Part shown: positions 35,923-49,376 of the stretch, one piece after another
How positions within the stretch are numbered: the first letter of the stretch is position 1
How the letters are laid out: each line of letters opens with the position of its first letter
Source of the DNA: Verpa conica
Lineage: Eukaryota; Ascomycota; Pezizomycetes; Pezizales; Morchellaceae
Assembly (NCBI GenBank): GCA_033030425.1
Contig: JAUFSD010000023.1
Coordinates: 434,001-498,000, forward strand
DNA length: 64,000 bases
Direction of reading: 5' to 3'
Notes under the pieces: generated by a model
The model's database searches: none
What the model was told of the DNA's origin: nothing
What the model saw: only the letters and a program-made list of their open reading frames with translations
Made by a program: the position numbers and the translations under genes

Positions 35923-36905
35923 TCTGTTGAAATCACAACCGAGTCTTAAGTAATCTCCACCCCCCCCCCGTATATAAACCCTCAGCTCACGCTTTTAGTC
36001 TCAGAACTCTTCATGATAAAGACAGCAAAAAATTCGGAGAACAGATCTACGGCGGACGGTTTAGCGCGCAACCGCAGAAATCATGATCTATGGCAACCAC
36101 CTTAGGATTATCGCTTATGGCAAAAACCTTAGAACTATTACTTATGGCAAATATTTTTAGTTTGCAACCACCTCTTGTAGCTGATTATGGAGGAGAAGAG
36201 GGACTAGATACTGTGCCTGATACATGAGATTTACTCCTCATTTGTACATCATATAGTTCCTTGTATACATAGAAGAAAAAAAAAAATATTAGAGTTTTCC
36301 CTCATTTTGATGTGTGCAAAGAAGTTGTCCTCATTTACCTAAAAGAGTAAATGAGGACTTTTGACTAGTGAATTCTAAACTTCTACCAATGACCTACAGT
36401 CACTAGGCAGATATGTTCGTGATGTGGTTTCAGATGACGAAATACGGCTCGGCAGGAATCTTTATATATTTAAAAATTTATTATAAATCTAGAAGAAAAG
36501 ATAAAAATCTCCTTTAAATTTCCAATAAATCTCTACTACTCTGAGTACCTAATAACTCTATGAGGGATTTTTCACATATGTATCTATCTCATGGTGAATT
36601 TTTAAAGTTTTCTAAAAGTGCTTTAACTGGTGCTTTGGCCTTTTAGATGGTGTGGAAATTAGTCTTGGCGGAAGAATTGACAATTTTAGGTATAGTTCAG
36701 TAATTCTTCAAAAATCAGTCAGACAAGGTAAAATCTTGCAAATTATTTCTAAAAATATTTCATAATCTCAAGTATTTACCTCTTAAATCTGAATTTTTTT
36801 ATATCTATCCTTGTTTTTCAGCAGATTTTCAAAGTTTTGTGAATTTTGGGTTCTCCTCCAGGAATCGTGCGCTGTCTCACCTGAAACCGCATCACGAACA
36901 TATCT

Positions 36906-37845
36906 TTTTTTTTTTTTTTTTTTTTTTTGACTCAAGTGATTTTATTATTCTGGGTACAAAATCTGGTATGCAGTATAAACTATGACCTAAAAAGAACCCT
37001 TCCCCTTCCTAAAAATAAAACACGTCCCCTTCAAAATTCCAAATAAAAAATAATTTAACACAGGAAATAAAAGAAACATTTTAACACAACCAATGTACTA
37101 TGCAAATATAACTTCCTTCCTTCTGACTTGATGTCTTGGTGCCGTTATACACGGACTTGGTAGGCACGATAGCTCCTTATGATTCGGAGTAGGTAATGGA
37201 GGTGAGAGAGGACGTAGTGAGAAAAGACGGCACTGGCGACGGAAGCGCTTTTTTTGGAAAATTTATTTTGTTTTGAACAACGAATGTCCCGACGAGTAGC
37301 GAAAGAGCTTCAGAGCTCCAAATTTCGTCGAGGGATCTAATGTTGGGTAAGAGAGAATTTCTGGACACGGCGAGGCTGGGGCAGTGCAGAAGCACATGCT
37401 CTGTTGTTTCGGGGGAGAGAAGACACCTGGGACAGGTGTCAGGAGTGTGAAAATTTATCCACGACTTGTGAGCGTTTAGATAGCTCTTTTCCACCCGCAT
37501 TTGGTGGAGACGGGAGGATTGAAACTTGTGGAGAGACATAAAGTATGGTGTTGTGAGAGAGCAACCATATTTATAGTAACTGGGTGGGGGATAAAGAATT
37601 TCCCAATTCTTTAGAAGCTGTTGCTTAACCATAATTGAAAAACTCTTATGGCTGAGATTGGAGCCTAGTAACGGCTGGACTAGGGAACCTAAAAATTCGA
37701 TTGGCAGGTGGTTCACGCCTGCTTTGGCGACCGAATTCCACTTTTTGGGGGGATTGGGGAGGCCTTTGAGAAGTTCGGAGTGAGAGTAGCTCCGTTCGGG
37801 TGAGATGGTTGGGAACGACGGATCAAACCGGGCCGTGACGGGATT
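36906..37845 (-). mobile_element. 5'-truncated LINE insertion
   Basis: A minus-strand insertion of about 940 bp, with a poly-A tail (T-run at 36906-36929), is flanked by a perfect 15-bp duplication, atcacgaacatatct, at 36891-36905 and 37846-37860. This is the structure of target-primed reverse transcription with 5' truncation. The coding remnant is described separately. Confidence 0.88.
37177..37842 (-). pseudogene. C-terminal fragment of a LINE reverse transcriptase polyprotein
   Basis: An open frame runs from the truncated 5' edge of the LINE to a stop at 37177, about 220 residues. It carries the terminal zinc-knuckle-like motif CPRCLLSPETTEHVLLHCP seen at the end of fungal non-LTR ORF2 proteins. 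The endonuclease, reverse transcriptase and RNase H regions are absent, so the copy cannot be autonomous. Confidence 0.75.
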
Positions 37846-38282
37846 ATCACGAACATATCTGCCTAGTGGCTGTATATACCAACTATAACCTACCTCTTCC
37901 AGTATCCCATTGGCCCTCCCTTTAATTATAGCACCTTATTCTACTAGCTTACACAGTACTTGGCGATTTTAAAATCTAGGGTGAAAAGTCCTCATTTACT
38001 CTTTTAGGTAAATGAGGACAACTTCTTTGCACACATCAAAATGAGGGAAAATTCTAATACACTTTTTTCTTCTATGTATACAAAGAACTATATAATATAT
38101 AAGTAAGGAGTAAGCCTCATATATAGGGCTCAGTATCTAGTCCCTTCTCTCCTCCATAATCAGCTATAGGAGGTGGTTATAAACTAAAAAAATTTGCCAT
38201 AAGTGATAATCCTAAAGTGGTTGCCATAGATCATGATTTCTGCGGTTGCGCGCCAAACCGTTCGCCGTACAGATCTCTCCTC

Positions 38283-39037
38283 CTCAATTTATATTGGTTA
38301 AGACTCTTCAGCAAGGTATTGGTTCCAAAACTATGTATTTTATATTGAATTGTTCCAATTTCTGTCACATTAGGATATAGCTACGCCAGGCTTCTAGTGC
38401 TGCATTCATATACCTTCCATTATACTCACTCCTTTCATATTAATCCTAATACGCCCCACTATCTCTCTTTCTAAGGTATCTTAAGCTATGAAAGGAGTAA
38501 TCCGGGTGTCCAAAGTGTTAGAGGACTTCCTAAATAGTCTAAGTGTACCTAGAATCATTTCGATGGGACCTATAGTGAGCCGACCACGGGCTGATATGAA
38601 GGATATATAGAGCAGTAGTTATATGCCCATAGATACCCGAGCTTTCTAATTTACATAATGATTCTAGCGTATGATGAGCAAGCTTCTATAGAGTTTGATA
38701 CTTGCATTTTTTTAGGGGGGGGTATGTCCTAATCCTATAAAGCGCATCTGGAATTTGAAGTAGAGAATTTGGCAGCTTAGGGATAAAAAAGGACTACTAG
38801 AAAAGCTTAGCAAGCCTCCATCAAGTAATAAGCGATACAAGATATTTCTTAAGATAGATAAACCGTTACATTAAGACATCAATACCCACATTCTCCCAAT
38901 ACCCTATCTATCATACAAGCGTACCGTCTCCCATTTTTTACCTCCAGTCTTACTCAATCTTGTAATGCACCCCCTATACAGAAAAGAACAAGACAAGAAA
39001 ATACAAAGAAACCCACAAAACCAAGCCACTACAGCCA
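38283..39037. other. Gene-free spacer before BRR2 3' end
   Basis: AT-rich sequence with no recognised gene or repeat. The last 100 bp are A/C-rich and probably belong to the BRR2 3' UTR. Confidence 0.5.
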
Positions 39038-42000
39038 CTATTCATCATCATCCTCTTCCTCTTCATCCTCCTCCATGCCCTCCGCTGCATCAATCTCAAA
39101 CTCCTGTTCCTGATCCACTCCAATATAACTATCACTCATCAAGTACAACTTCAGTGCATGTTTGCCAGGCGTCGGCACGACATACTCCAACCTGACATCT
39201 AGCTTCTTCCCGATAGTAATCCTCTTAATGGCTAACAAATTCTTTGTCGCCTGCTCTCCAACCACGAGCCACCAATTTTCCATCTTCGTCTGTGGATAGA
39301 ACGGCGCATGAACAGTCGTGTCGACTTCCTTTGTCTCATCATGATCACGCAGAATCTTGACTTTGATGTAGGCGGGTGATCCTGCGACGACAGAGTCTTC
39401 GTCTTCGAGCTCGTATTCCATATCGAGGTTGGGGTACTTCGTGCCCACAAAAGTCGAGATTTGGTTGAGCTGGTGTCTGTCGACATCGAGGCGTTTGATG
39501 AGAGTTGTGCGGTTTGGTTCTTCGCTCATAAACTCCATAAAATCGAAGATATCATTGATCCTACGGCCATTAGTACCTATTTATCTAACGGAGTTAAAAG
39601 AAAGAAAAACATACTTAAACTCATTTGCGAACTTATCCATATCCGGACCAAAGAACGGAATCTGCTTAAGTGGACTATCCCTATCCCACATCGCTTGTAC
39701 ACACATCTGAGATAACTCCATTGCATTCATCGCATTGATGTGACCCTCAGAGCTCAACACATCCACACACGCGCTCAGTAGATTCAACACCTTTGCTAAC
39801 ACCACCCCCTGGTCCGTTGCCAAATCTGCTGGGAGCTGCATTCTAGAGAAATGTGCCTGGATCAATACGAACGCCTTGAAATGAGGACTTTCATAATTCG
39901 GCTGCGACATTTTAACAGAGACATTATCGTAAATTCGCATAAGCACGCGGTCTTCGTGACGTCGAATTTGAATGCTCTCGAATTCCGTCGCAGATGTAAC
40001 AATTTCGAGGATACCCTTAAGCTTTGTCTTCCCAGTGAGTGAGAGAAGAAACGTCTGCATGGTGATGAAAGAAATATTGTAATAAGCCGCAATCATCGCC
40101 GCGTTCAGAGGAGTAACTGTATCATCCTCTTCATCGACATCGATAATCTTTGCGTCTGCAAGATCCTTTAGTGTATTCTCTACCATCTCCGACAAATGAG
40201 TGCTAAGGCCTTCATGCGATGTATCAGTCAGACTATAGAAACTCGGGTTCGCGAGTAATCTTCTATAGAAGTAGGTATAGGTTGCCCAATCTACTGCATC
40301 TTGCGTTGACCCAATTGTTTTGGTACTGATTTCCGTAACAAACGCATCGTGAAGGTATGCTGGTAAGTGAGATTCGATCGGTAGCGCCTCGTTCAAGAAC
40401 TTCCGGTAGTAGTCCTTCTTAACCGCAGGTGTCATAAGAATCGCTTTTCCACTTTTGTCTACCCCCGGCCTTGACGCCTTCCCGAACATTTGGAGCACCT
40501 CCGAGAGCGGATAGTCGATATACCTGTGTTCCCTCCCCTCAAAAAACTGCGTCCCCATCACGATCACCAAGAAAGCACTATTCTTCAACTCCCATGCTAC
40601 ATCCCTACTCGCCAACAACACCTTGATCGCACCATGCTTAAACAAACCTTCGACGATGAGCTTATCGTTCTTGCACAGGGCCTCATGGTAATATCCAATA
40701 CCATGGCTCAAGCTCTCCCTCAACGCCTTCTCTTCAACATCGTTCAGATACTCTGTGATATCGTCCAGATCAACATTCAGGAACTTATCTTCGTCCCCAT
40801 CCGCGACACAGTATGAAAGGATGTCCAATGCGGTGGCCCTGCACTGCTTCCGAGAGGGCACGAACACAATTGCTGGCTTGTCTACTGGAGTGCTGCAAAT
40901 CGCTAAGTAAGTCGGTTTCGCCATAGCAATCATTAACGACGGGTGGTGGGGTATCGTGAAAGACTGAATATGAATCTCCAACTGCGTCGGTCGATCTCGC
41001 GGGCTGAAATTAAAAATTGTATGCTTGTCCGCCCCAATCCACTCCCCTAGATCTCTGGCATTACTCAAGCTCACACTCAGTGCAACAATCCTCATCGGGT
41101 TCTCCGTTTGAACAGCGATATAATGCATCCTCGACACGATGATCTCATAGTTGTAACCATTCTGACCACCAAGCATATGTAGCTCATCCGCAATGAACAA
41201 CTCCACTGTCTGCACGTTCTTTCTCCTCTGCCACTGCCTAGACAATACATCCCACTGTGCAGGCGTCGCCATGATCAAATCTCCTCTCTCTAGTAACTTC
41301 AGATCCGCACTAGTCTCCCCAGTCAACTTGACAATTTCCTTTCCACCCGCTAACCCGCTCAATCTCTCTTTCCAATCATTGTACCTCATATCTACTAGCT
41401 CCTGGAACGGCGCAATATAGACAGCTCTTCCAGGCTCGTCGTCATCCTTGCTCCAATGTCTCAACAGAGCGAACTCAGCACAGACAGTCTTCCCACTTCC
41501 AGTTGGCGCGCCAATGAACACGTTATCATCGGTGTCGAAAAGACTTTTGAAGACTTGCGTCTGGATCTTGTTGAAGTGTCTCCAGTCCGGATAGAGCTCC
41601 ATATATTCCTTCCTCTTCAACGCCTCTACTGGCAAAGGTACAAGGTCCAAAAGCGGTGTATGCGGCGGAAACTTCTCCGGTAGAATCAACTTTCGGAAGG
41701 ACACAGCAAGCTTCGTCTCAGAGTGCATCCAGCGGTCAGAAACAACAGTGATGAAGTAATTTGGCGGCATCGGCTCAGTCATTGGCACCGTAAACTCAAC
41801 CAGATGCTCGTTATTCTCGCTCTCTGCGTACTGTCGGCGGAGGATGAACTGATCATGAAACAAAATATCTTCGCCATCGCAGTCCTCCACAAGAATCCAG
41901 AAACTCTCCGCTTGCCCATGATACTCAACATCCCAGACGAAATCAGGCGTGATCGTCAGCTCTACTCTCAACATACTCCTCGTAACCGGCTGTACTTGCG

Positions 42001-45000
42001 CTTGTACATCTAATCTTGGAAATCTCTCGAGAAGACTATGTACCAGCTTCCCAGTCCTTGAACTTGCCCCTCCCTTGCTTGAAAACAACTCAGAAAGATG
42101 CGGCACATCCATTGTGAAATATTTGCTCCACGTAAATTCCGCCGCGCGCTCTGCTTTATTCACGATTGGCGCCAACTGATTTGGGGGGATAGGGAATTGT
42201 CGAAACGGCGTCATAGTCGGCCACATGCGTTTCTCCGCCATCTTACACAGATCAAGCGCCGTCTTGGCTACACTTGCCCACCCACGCTTAAGGCAAATCT
42301 CAAAGATGGCACGAAGAATACGGCCCGCAGATTGAGTAACATAGACCATATCGGCCATCAAAGCAAGCCCCTCCAGTTTAAGTCGTGATATGTAAGCTTG
42401 AAGGAGAACATTGATCTTCGCCTGCGGCTCCTCGATACTCTCCTTGACAGGAATCGGCACACGAGCCAACAACTTTGCGAGCTCGAGCCTCTCCTCGGAG
42501 CGCACGGGGATGTATTTGAACTCCTCACTGAGCGAGAATACACGGAAGAGCTCGATAGGTGTGAGCGCAGGTTGGAGGTGAATGTTATACGTCAGCATTG
42601 AGTTATGCGAGATATAATAGTGCGAAGAAATCCTTCCTAGTTCTGTTGACTGCAGTTTGCCGGTCTTTTTGTCGTATTTGACGAGGTTGCATTTCTCAAG
42701 TACCACAGCCGCAGAATGTATCAAATCTACCCGCTTCTGTTCTAGTGCATCGTCTTCTGCATAGTCCGCACCGACTGAGTAGAGTCCTGGTGAGCGAATC
42801 ATACGAACATAGAGATACGTATATCCCAGCCATTCCACTGCCTCATCTCTACTCCGCACCGTGCCCAGTACAATCTCAGCATTCAAGTTATCCGCGAGCT
42901 TTTTCATAAACTGCGATTCGATCGGGAGCTGTTGGTTCAGCAGCGAAAGGTAATATTGCATTTCTGACTGTGTCGTGATGATGATACCCTCTCCATATGT
43001 ATCATACTGCGGTCTACCTGCACGCCCAAGCATCTGAAGTACATCCTGGGGACTTAACTCAACCCAGCTTCCCTTCTCCGGAGAGTATATCTGCGTTCCC
43101 TTGATAATGACTGTGTGCGCGGGTAAATTAACACCCCAAGCCAACGTCGCAGTACACACAAGCACCTGGATTGCCTTATCACCAAACAAGTCTTCCACGG
43201 TAGTCCTATCTGCGCGGCTCATACCAGCATGATGTATCGCGAATCCATATGGCAACAAATCCTTCAAATTCGCATCTGTAACTTGATCTGCTTCGTGTTG
43301 CAACAGCTCTCGCGTACCGGCGTCGGATTTGAGGATCTGCTGGATTGTTTCCAGCTCGAGTGCTTTGTCACGGATGTATTTAGCTGTCTTTGCGGTCTCT
43401 TTACGCGAATGGACGAAGATGAGCATTTGGTTGCTCGACGCTTGCTCGATGACCTTAGTGTAGCAGACGTCGTTCATAGTCTGTAGCTGTTTGATAGCCT
43501 TTTTATCTGTGATGCCGATAAACTCCTGGCGGAGCGGGCAAGGACGGAATGTTGCGTCGAAGTGGAAGAGACCAGTGTTCGTATCCACTCTCAAAAAACT
43601 GGCAACGTCACGGTAGTTAGGAAGAGTGGCAGACAGACCGACCAGTCTCACAGGCTCTAAAGTCGTCTCCATTTTGCGGATAGTACGTGAAACAATGGAT
43701 TCCAGGACTGGACCACGATCGTCGTGGAGCAGATGGATCTCGTCGATGATGATGAGCCGTACTAGGTTTGTGTATGACATATCTGTTGCTTTTCGGGTGA
43801 TAACGTCCCATTTCTCAGGGGTAGTGACAATGATCTGCGTCTCCATAATCTGCTGCTTCGTGAGCTGCCTATCTCCGGTCAACTCAGACACTTTGATCCC
43901 ATACGGCGCCAGCCTTTTCCCAAAATTCCCGACCTGCTCCTGTACCAGTGCTTTCAAAGGGGCAATGTAAACAATCTTAAAGTCGTCTAATTTAATCTGT
44001 CCAGTAACTGGATCCCTATGCTTTCCAATCTCACGCGTAATAGTGAGCATTGCGACGTTTGTCTTTCCAGAACCAGTAGGTGCACAAATGAGAAGATTGC
44101 CGTCGTCCTCGAAGGCAGCGGGGTAACATTTAGTCTGAATCCTGTTGAGTTCTTTACTCGTGCTAAATGGGACTCTTGCCCATTCTGGCATACTTGTGAT
44201 AGGGATTGCTTTTGGTTCGTTAGGATCTACTTTTTTCTTTGGCGCAGGAACATGAATCTCTTCGTATCCCTTAAAGGTGCGTTTGGTCGAGCCTTGAGGA
44301 AGCTTCACAGATGCGTTCGTCATAAGATGGTTTCCCTGCTCAAACACGAAGCTCTCCAAGTCGATTGTCTTCCTTGGCTGTAGGCCGCCGGTGAGACCTG
44401 ATGATTTAGCAGTTGTATCTGGGCCTGTGGGAATCGCGGACGCAGGGACATCAATATCCATAAGGTCTGTCTTGCCCTTTTTCCCAACTGTCTTTCCATC
44501 GGCATCCTCAACATCACGACCCCGGAGTTCATCAAGAATCTTACGATATCCACTTGTGACCATTTTCTGCTCGATCGTAGTGCGCTCTTCTGAAGACTCC
44601 CCAGCGCGGGCTAGACGCGTGCACCATACTATTTTAGCATTATTCTTCATCAAGACCTTCACGAGCTCGAAGTGCTCATAGTCAAAAACCTCCATGAGTT
44701 CGTTCTCAACCTGGCGGAGAGATTTATCAGCCTCAGGGGACAATATTTCAAGGACCGTTGTTGCTTTAGAGGATGCCAGATGAGGATCGGGATACTTTGC
44801 ACTAACTTGGCGTTGGAGCCAGTATGCATCAATGTCGTGTGCGGGGACAACATCTTTGTCGACTGCTTGTTTCCGGGCATCTTTGCCCCGATCTTTAGTT
44901 CCGCCAATTATTAGTTCATCTTCAGATTCTACCCCCTCGACAGCTTCCTCGGTAGGTTTCTCTGTGTCAGATGCGTCGTCCATCTCGTCGTCGTCTGTCG

Positions 45001-45831
45001 AGTCCCCATCACGGACCTCGAACTCTGCGGCTTCGTCTTCATCTTCGTCCTCCTTGTCGAAAACGACGGCAACCCCTTCTCTTTCATCCAATTCCTCGCC
45101 ACCAGCACCATCGCCCCGCCCATCCATAGCTTCATCTTCATCACCAGCATTCCAGTCATTAATCTTTTTTGATAAGTTGATGAGGTCAGTGAATCTTTTA
45201 GGATCGGTTTTTTCGCCGACGATATCGTCGATCTCCCTCTTCTTATCAAAATCCTTCTTAGAACCGTCCTCGTCTTTTAGGATCTCGAGGATTGCATCTG
45301 CTGCTGAACGAACAACAGATTGCGGGACGTCGCCGCCGAGTAAAGTTGCAACGAGTGTAAGAATCAGAGAGTACGCTTCTCGCGTCTCTGCAGTACGTGG
45401 GTGATAGACAAGGCCTAGAACATCATCGGTGGCAGATAGGATACTCCCGCCATAACTCGAAGCACTATACTATCTATTAGCTAAAATTCCCCCTATCTCT
45501 TTACGTTGATCCTTTAACACGCGTTGCTCCAAAGCTAGTAGAATGAATAAGGTAATACATACTCTCTCTTTCGTTTCCGCTTCTCACGATCCAGGATATC
45601 CTTTCCCTCCTCCATCGCATCAATATTGAGCTTCTCCCTCTTACTCTTCAGCTTCTCTTTTGGGGCGGTATCGCGCAGGACGCGATCACCCATCATCTTA
45701 ATGTCAACCTTTCCAGCCATAGACTCTGGGTCCCCGGTAGCCTCATCTGTACGCCTGTGGATGAAGCGTTTATCCGCCTGGAGAACCAGGTTGGACATAT
45801 TCGCATACTTGTATTGAGACTGATCGGCCAT
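39038..45831 (-). CDS. BRR2: BRR2: U5 snRNP RNA helicase
   Basis: Three exons (45831-45563, 45464-39615, 39560-39038) encode 2213 aa, the usual length. Brr2 unwinds U4/U6 during spliceosome activation. Cassette 1 has Walker A CAPTGSGKTNVAML, IIIDEIHLLHDDRG, SATLPNYRDVA and LGRAGRPQYDTYGEG, followed by a Sec63 module. Cassette 2 keeps GAPTGSGKTVCAEF, but its later motifs diverge (ADELHMLGG, SVSLSNARD, FGKASRPG), consistent with the catalytically silent second cassette of this family, and a second Sec63 module follows. The N-terminal about 350 residues are acidic and charged. The last exon starts within the C-terminal Sec63 module and ends in a poly-acidic tail (EEDEEEEDDDE). Orientation is the same as VPS45 upstream. 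Confidence 0.97.
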
Positions 45832-46521
45832 GATTGCAAATGTGCCTCAGACGAGGACTTGAGAGCTTCGTAGAGGGTATAGCAATCAGTCGGGAACGAG
45901 AAGTAGGATAGGTATAGAGAATTAGTACGGGTGGATCAATTGGCGAATTGACAGCCCGAGGTTGTAAACGCAAGTTTGGGGTTCGTGATGATGGTAAACG
46001 CTAGACGTGCTGTCAGTCCTAGTAAGCCCGGGGCAAACGTGAGTCGAGTCGAATTTCTTGAGACGCGCCAAGATGTGCCAAGGCGGTGATGACTACTCGT
46101 AGGCCCCATGAAGAGATTAGGTTACATATACATACAGATCTACATAATAATTAATGAAAAATCATTTAAAGAGAGCCCCTGGGGTTTAACAGCCACTCAT
46201 ATCAATCTAGCAAGGCACTGTTGATTAGGTTCATAGCCTATCACTCGGTAAAAGCACGGACTGCTTGTTGAACGAGTCCTCCCCAGTGGGGTCAGGTGAA
46301 TCCCTTAATTTAACGGATATCTGGCATCAATTCTTCACTAGTTGTAGCCCTTCTCTAGACAATACCTTTACTTGATTTATACAAACTTAATATTAAGTCT
46401 CAACTCCACACCATTAACGCCAATAGTCTCCCTATATAGCAAGAAATAGAAGAAAAAAATAGACAAAGACCTAGCGTATTTTAACTAGGCTACAGTATAA
46501 AATATCGAAGGCATCCTACTA
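45832..46521. other. Intergenic region BRR2-VPS45
   Basis: BRR2 promoter region and VPS45 3' flank. No gene or tRNA recognised. Confidence 0.5.
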
Positions 46522-48572
46522 TCACCTACCCCCGACTTCCCTCCTCAGCCTTCCTGCTGCAGTCCTTGGCTCTGGCGCTGGCCAGGTGGGTACAATATCA
46601 TCAATTTCCTATGCGCCATAATGATCAGTTATGCCATCTAAAACATCAATGGGATATCAAGACTTACATCCAAGAACGTTCTACTATTCAACACGCTTGT
46701 CCCACCTAGCACAACCCTTACCCCAGGCGTAGAAACATTGACTTGAGCTATCAGCTTCGCTTCTTCATAGGTAGTCCCACCAACCATAAAGATAATGATA
46801 TCCTGTGGTTTTTCCCTCATTCCAGCCCCTTCTACAAAAGGGTGGGTTTGCTCCTTAAGGCGGCCCTTGATGAGATTATTCAAAGTCTGCTCCAGCCGTG
46901 GTGTATGCTGTGTGTATACATTCTCAACCCCTTTGAGACCCTTAAAACCAGTACGAGCTCGGGAGAATATGGATTCGGCTTCGAAGATATCATCTTGGCG
47001 TTTTACGGAAGCCTGATAAGATAGAAGATTGGGGATTACATTGACGCGGCCTTGGGGGACACCGTTGACTGATAGTAGGTCTAATAAGACTGAGATGGCA
47101 TTATTGGAGTGGTCACTGTAGCGGAGGCTGTAGAGTGCTACTAGACGAACTTTATTCTCGTGAGGAATGTTGGACTGGAGTAATCGTTGAATAGTCTTGA
47201 GATCTGTTGTATGAGAGTCGTTGCAGGCAAGACTTTGTTCTAACTCGCTAACTTCTAACAAGTTGTCTTTTTCGACTCTTCTACTGAGTTCTCCAACTAA
47301 TGTGACGTGCTTACTGACGTTCCCAGAGAGCCGACGGAACTCAGGATATTCTTCAACAAACCGTTTCATATCCGCAATACTCTCGATATTCATGTTTGAT
47401 TTAGTTTTGTGTTGGTATTGGTCAACATAGTCTTTGATGTTGCCTCCTAGGTCGCCGAAGTTGAGGTACATGTTCTTTTTGAAAAAAGGGTCTTGGTCTT
47501 GGGATAATACAATTTCCTATAACAGATCATTGGTCTAAGTATGAAGAGTATAAAATATAGGATCTTGGGAGCAAACCTTTAGCTCTGGCCTCACATCCGG
47601 TACCTCAGATAGATCCACACGTCCATTCTGGATACCCAGTAACTCATGTACCATAGCCTGGTATGTCCACTGAGAAAGTAACGGTGTAATTGGATCGTTC
47701 CTCCGGTCTAAAATCAGCAATATAGGTGGTGTATCCGCTCTTCTCCCGAAATCAAACAGCTGATCCTCTTGTCCAATCTGATACCTAACTTCGGCAGCTA
47801 GCTTCTTCGCGAGAGAACTGTTTTTCTCGTACCTAATCAACGGCTTCTTCTTCAAACTCAGTAGTACGGCAAGCACACCATCTGCTGCCCGTGCAAGTGA
47901 GTCAGTATTCCACATATCTGGACTTGAGGACCATATCCTTCGCTGCGGCCCTCCAAGGCTCAACGCAAACAGATCTGGGTTGATGACGAGATAGTCTGCA
48001 AAGTACTCCTGAACTACACGGACGACTTCATGATCATCGGCTTCGGCGAGGCGTTCGAGAGCTGATTTCTTAACTATATTGCTAAAGTCTATAGAGAGCT
48101 TTTAGTTAGTCTAGTTTAGCTTGAATAGTAGGGGAATGGATTCCGGTACAGATATGATATTCCCCGTACTTCGGATCTCGGAACTCGTCAATCAAAAGCT
48201 GTATTGCATCCGATGAAGGACGAACAAAGCAGAGGCACCGGAGATGCCTCATCTTTTCTCTATCGGCATTGTCTAGTCGGCTTCACCGGACTGTTAGCGT
48301 TTAACCAGGTCTCTGACTGGAAGCTGATGGCCACAAACTCTATGAGGTATACCTCGTGGCTAAGAAGAGCAGACTGTGTGATGGCTGTAGATACAATAGA
48401 GACCTACCCACTGAACGGTCAGCCTCCTGTGGGATCGTGGTGGGGTATCACGGGGCAAACTGACGGTTTCGCTGTCAAGAAGGAGGATCTTCATCTTCCC
48501 CGAAGAGCCAGCAGCCCCGTCCGCGGAGACCATCTTCCCGACATAATTGGATACGGCGAGTACGATATCCAT
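46522..48572 (-). CDS. VPS45: VPS45: Sec1/Munc18-family vesicle fusion regulator
   Basis: Six exons: 48572-48461, 48384-48339, 48280-48150, 48088-47577, 47516-46668 and 46608-46522, giving 578 aa (yeast Vps45 has 577). It binds endosomal/TGN syntaxins (Tlg2, Pep12 types) and guides SNARE assembly. Family segments include YGEYHIYFSNIVKKSALERL, LLILDRRNDPITPLLSQWTY, MVHELLGIQNGRVDL and VGGTTYEEAK. The small exons 2 (46 nt) and 3 are needed to rebuild VYLIDRLDNADREKMRHL; they use the less common donors gtttgc and gtttgt. The last exon supplies a basic tail after FLDEIDDIVPTWP. Confidence 0.93.
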
Positions 48573-49376
48573 GGTTTAGGTTACAGATTTGTGTTATTTA
48601 GGATCTCAGTGTAGCTGTCTTAGGGGAGCTACGGCCCGGCGTCATGGTTTCGTTTGGTGTTGATGTTGGTGCCAAGACAGGAGGCTCCTGACGCGTCTAC
48701 CCCAGACTGCAGCTGCCACGACCGGATAAGTAGCTTATTTCTACTAATTAAAAGACTAAGGATAGAATTCACTTAGGCCTATAAAAGTGATAACAGTACT
48801 GTGGAGATAAGCTGGTATTCGTAACCCACAGTATCACTTCAAATAACCTCGATAGTCTAATAGTTGTAATTGGGTTTGACTCGAAACTTTATCACTAACA
48901 TGTTACATGTAGTAAGGGATATTGACTATTTAGCCTTGTTTATCGAGCCTATCTAACTAACTCGAGGGCTTGAGAATTTGTTTAGGCCACAGCTCTAAAA
49001 AGAAGTCTAGAGTATCGTCCGAATTTTACTCTCTAGGAGGGCTAGGTCATCATGGTGAAATAGAAGAAACCCCCTAGAGCCGAAAATCTAGCCCTATCAC
49101 CTTCACTACGCCGTTCAACTTTGCGAACACATAGCAAAGGGCATATATCTTAGTAGCCAGGCCATGATGTGTGATACAGGTATAACTTCATCTAGATATA
49201 CTCGTAGTTTTGTAGTCTTCCGTGAAGTAAGGTATCGATACTGAGCACCCTAGTTGATGTTATAAAGTTGATAGTTTATCAAGGCCGACCTCATGCCTTA
49301 TGCCTCATGGTATTCTTGTTCTTTGATCTGTCGCATGTTTCATAGTCTGTCCCTCCACCTTCACATCCTGCCTCCC
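48573..49376. other. Gene-free spacer VPS45-SEN15
   Basis: AT-rich intergenic sequence between the VPS45 start and the SEN15 3' end. No gene, RNA or repeat recognised. Confidence 0.5.

Larger units (their letters stand above)
36395..37874. mobile_element. TA-flanked MITE (Tc1/mariner-pogo-like)
   Basis: The left terminus at 36397 starts cagtcactaggcagatatg and the right terminus ending at 37872 is its inverted copy; about 37 bp match with two differences. Both ends are bordered by TA (36395-36396, 37873-37874), the target of Tc1/mariner transposases. Without the LINE the element is about 520 bp and encodes nothing recognisable. The LINE split its right terminal repeat, so the LINE came later; the MITE in turn sits within the foldback element. 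Confidence 0.75.
36043..38276. mobile_element. Foldback element with about 300-bp inverted arms
   Basis: The left arm 36043-36362 and right arm 37984-38276 are inverted copies of each other with scattered mismatches and small indels. They share agatct..acggcg at the outer ends and gaggactttt at the inner ends. Once the inserted MITE and LINE are set aside, only about 145 bp of unique spacer remain, so the original unit was about 760 bp and almost entirely hairpin. Each arm also contains a perfect 12-bp inverted repeat around 8 bases (gtcctcatttac, e.g. 36327-36358). No transposase is encoded; target duplication was not identified. Confidence 0.82.

Noticed and set aside
48204..48614. A 136-codon plus-strand frame over the VPS45 5' end
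   Set aside because: The minus strand gives the conserved Sec1/Munc18 sequence through three small exons; the plus frame has no family resemblance.
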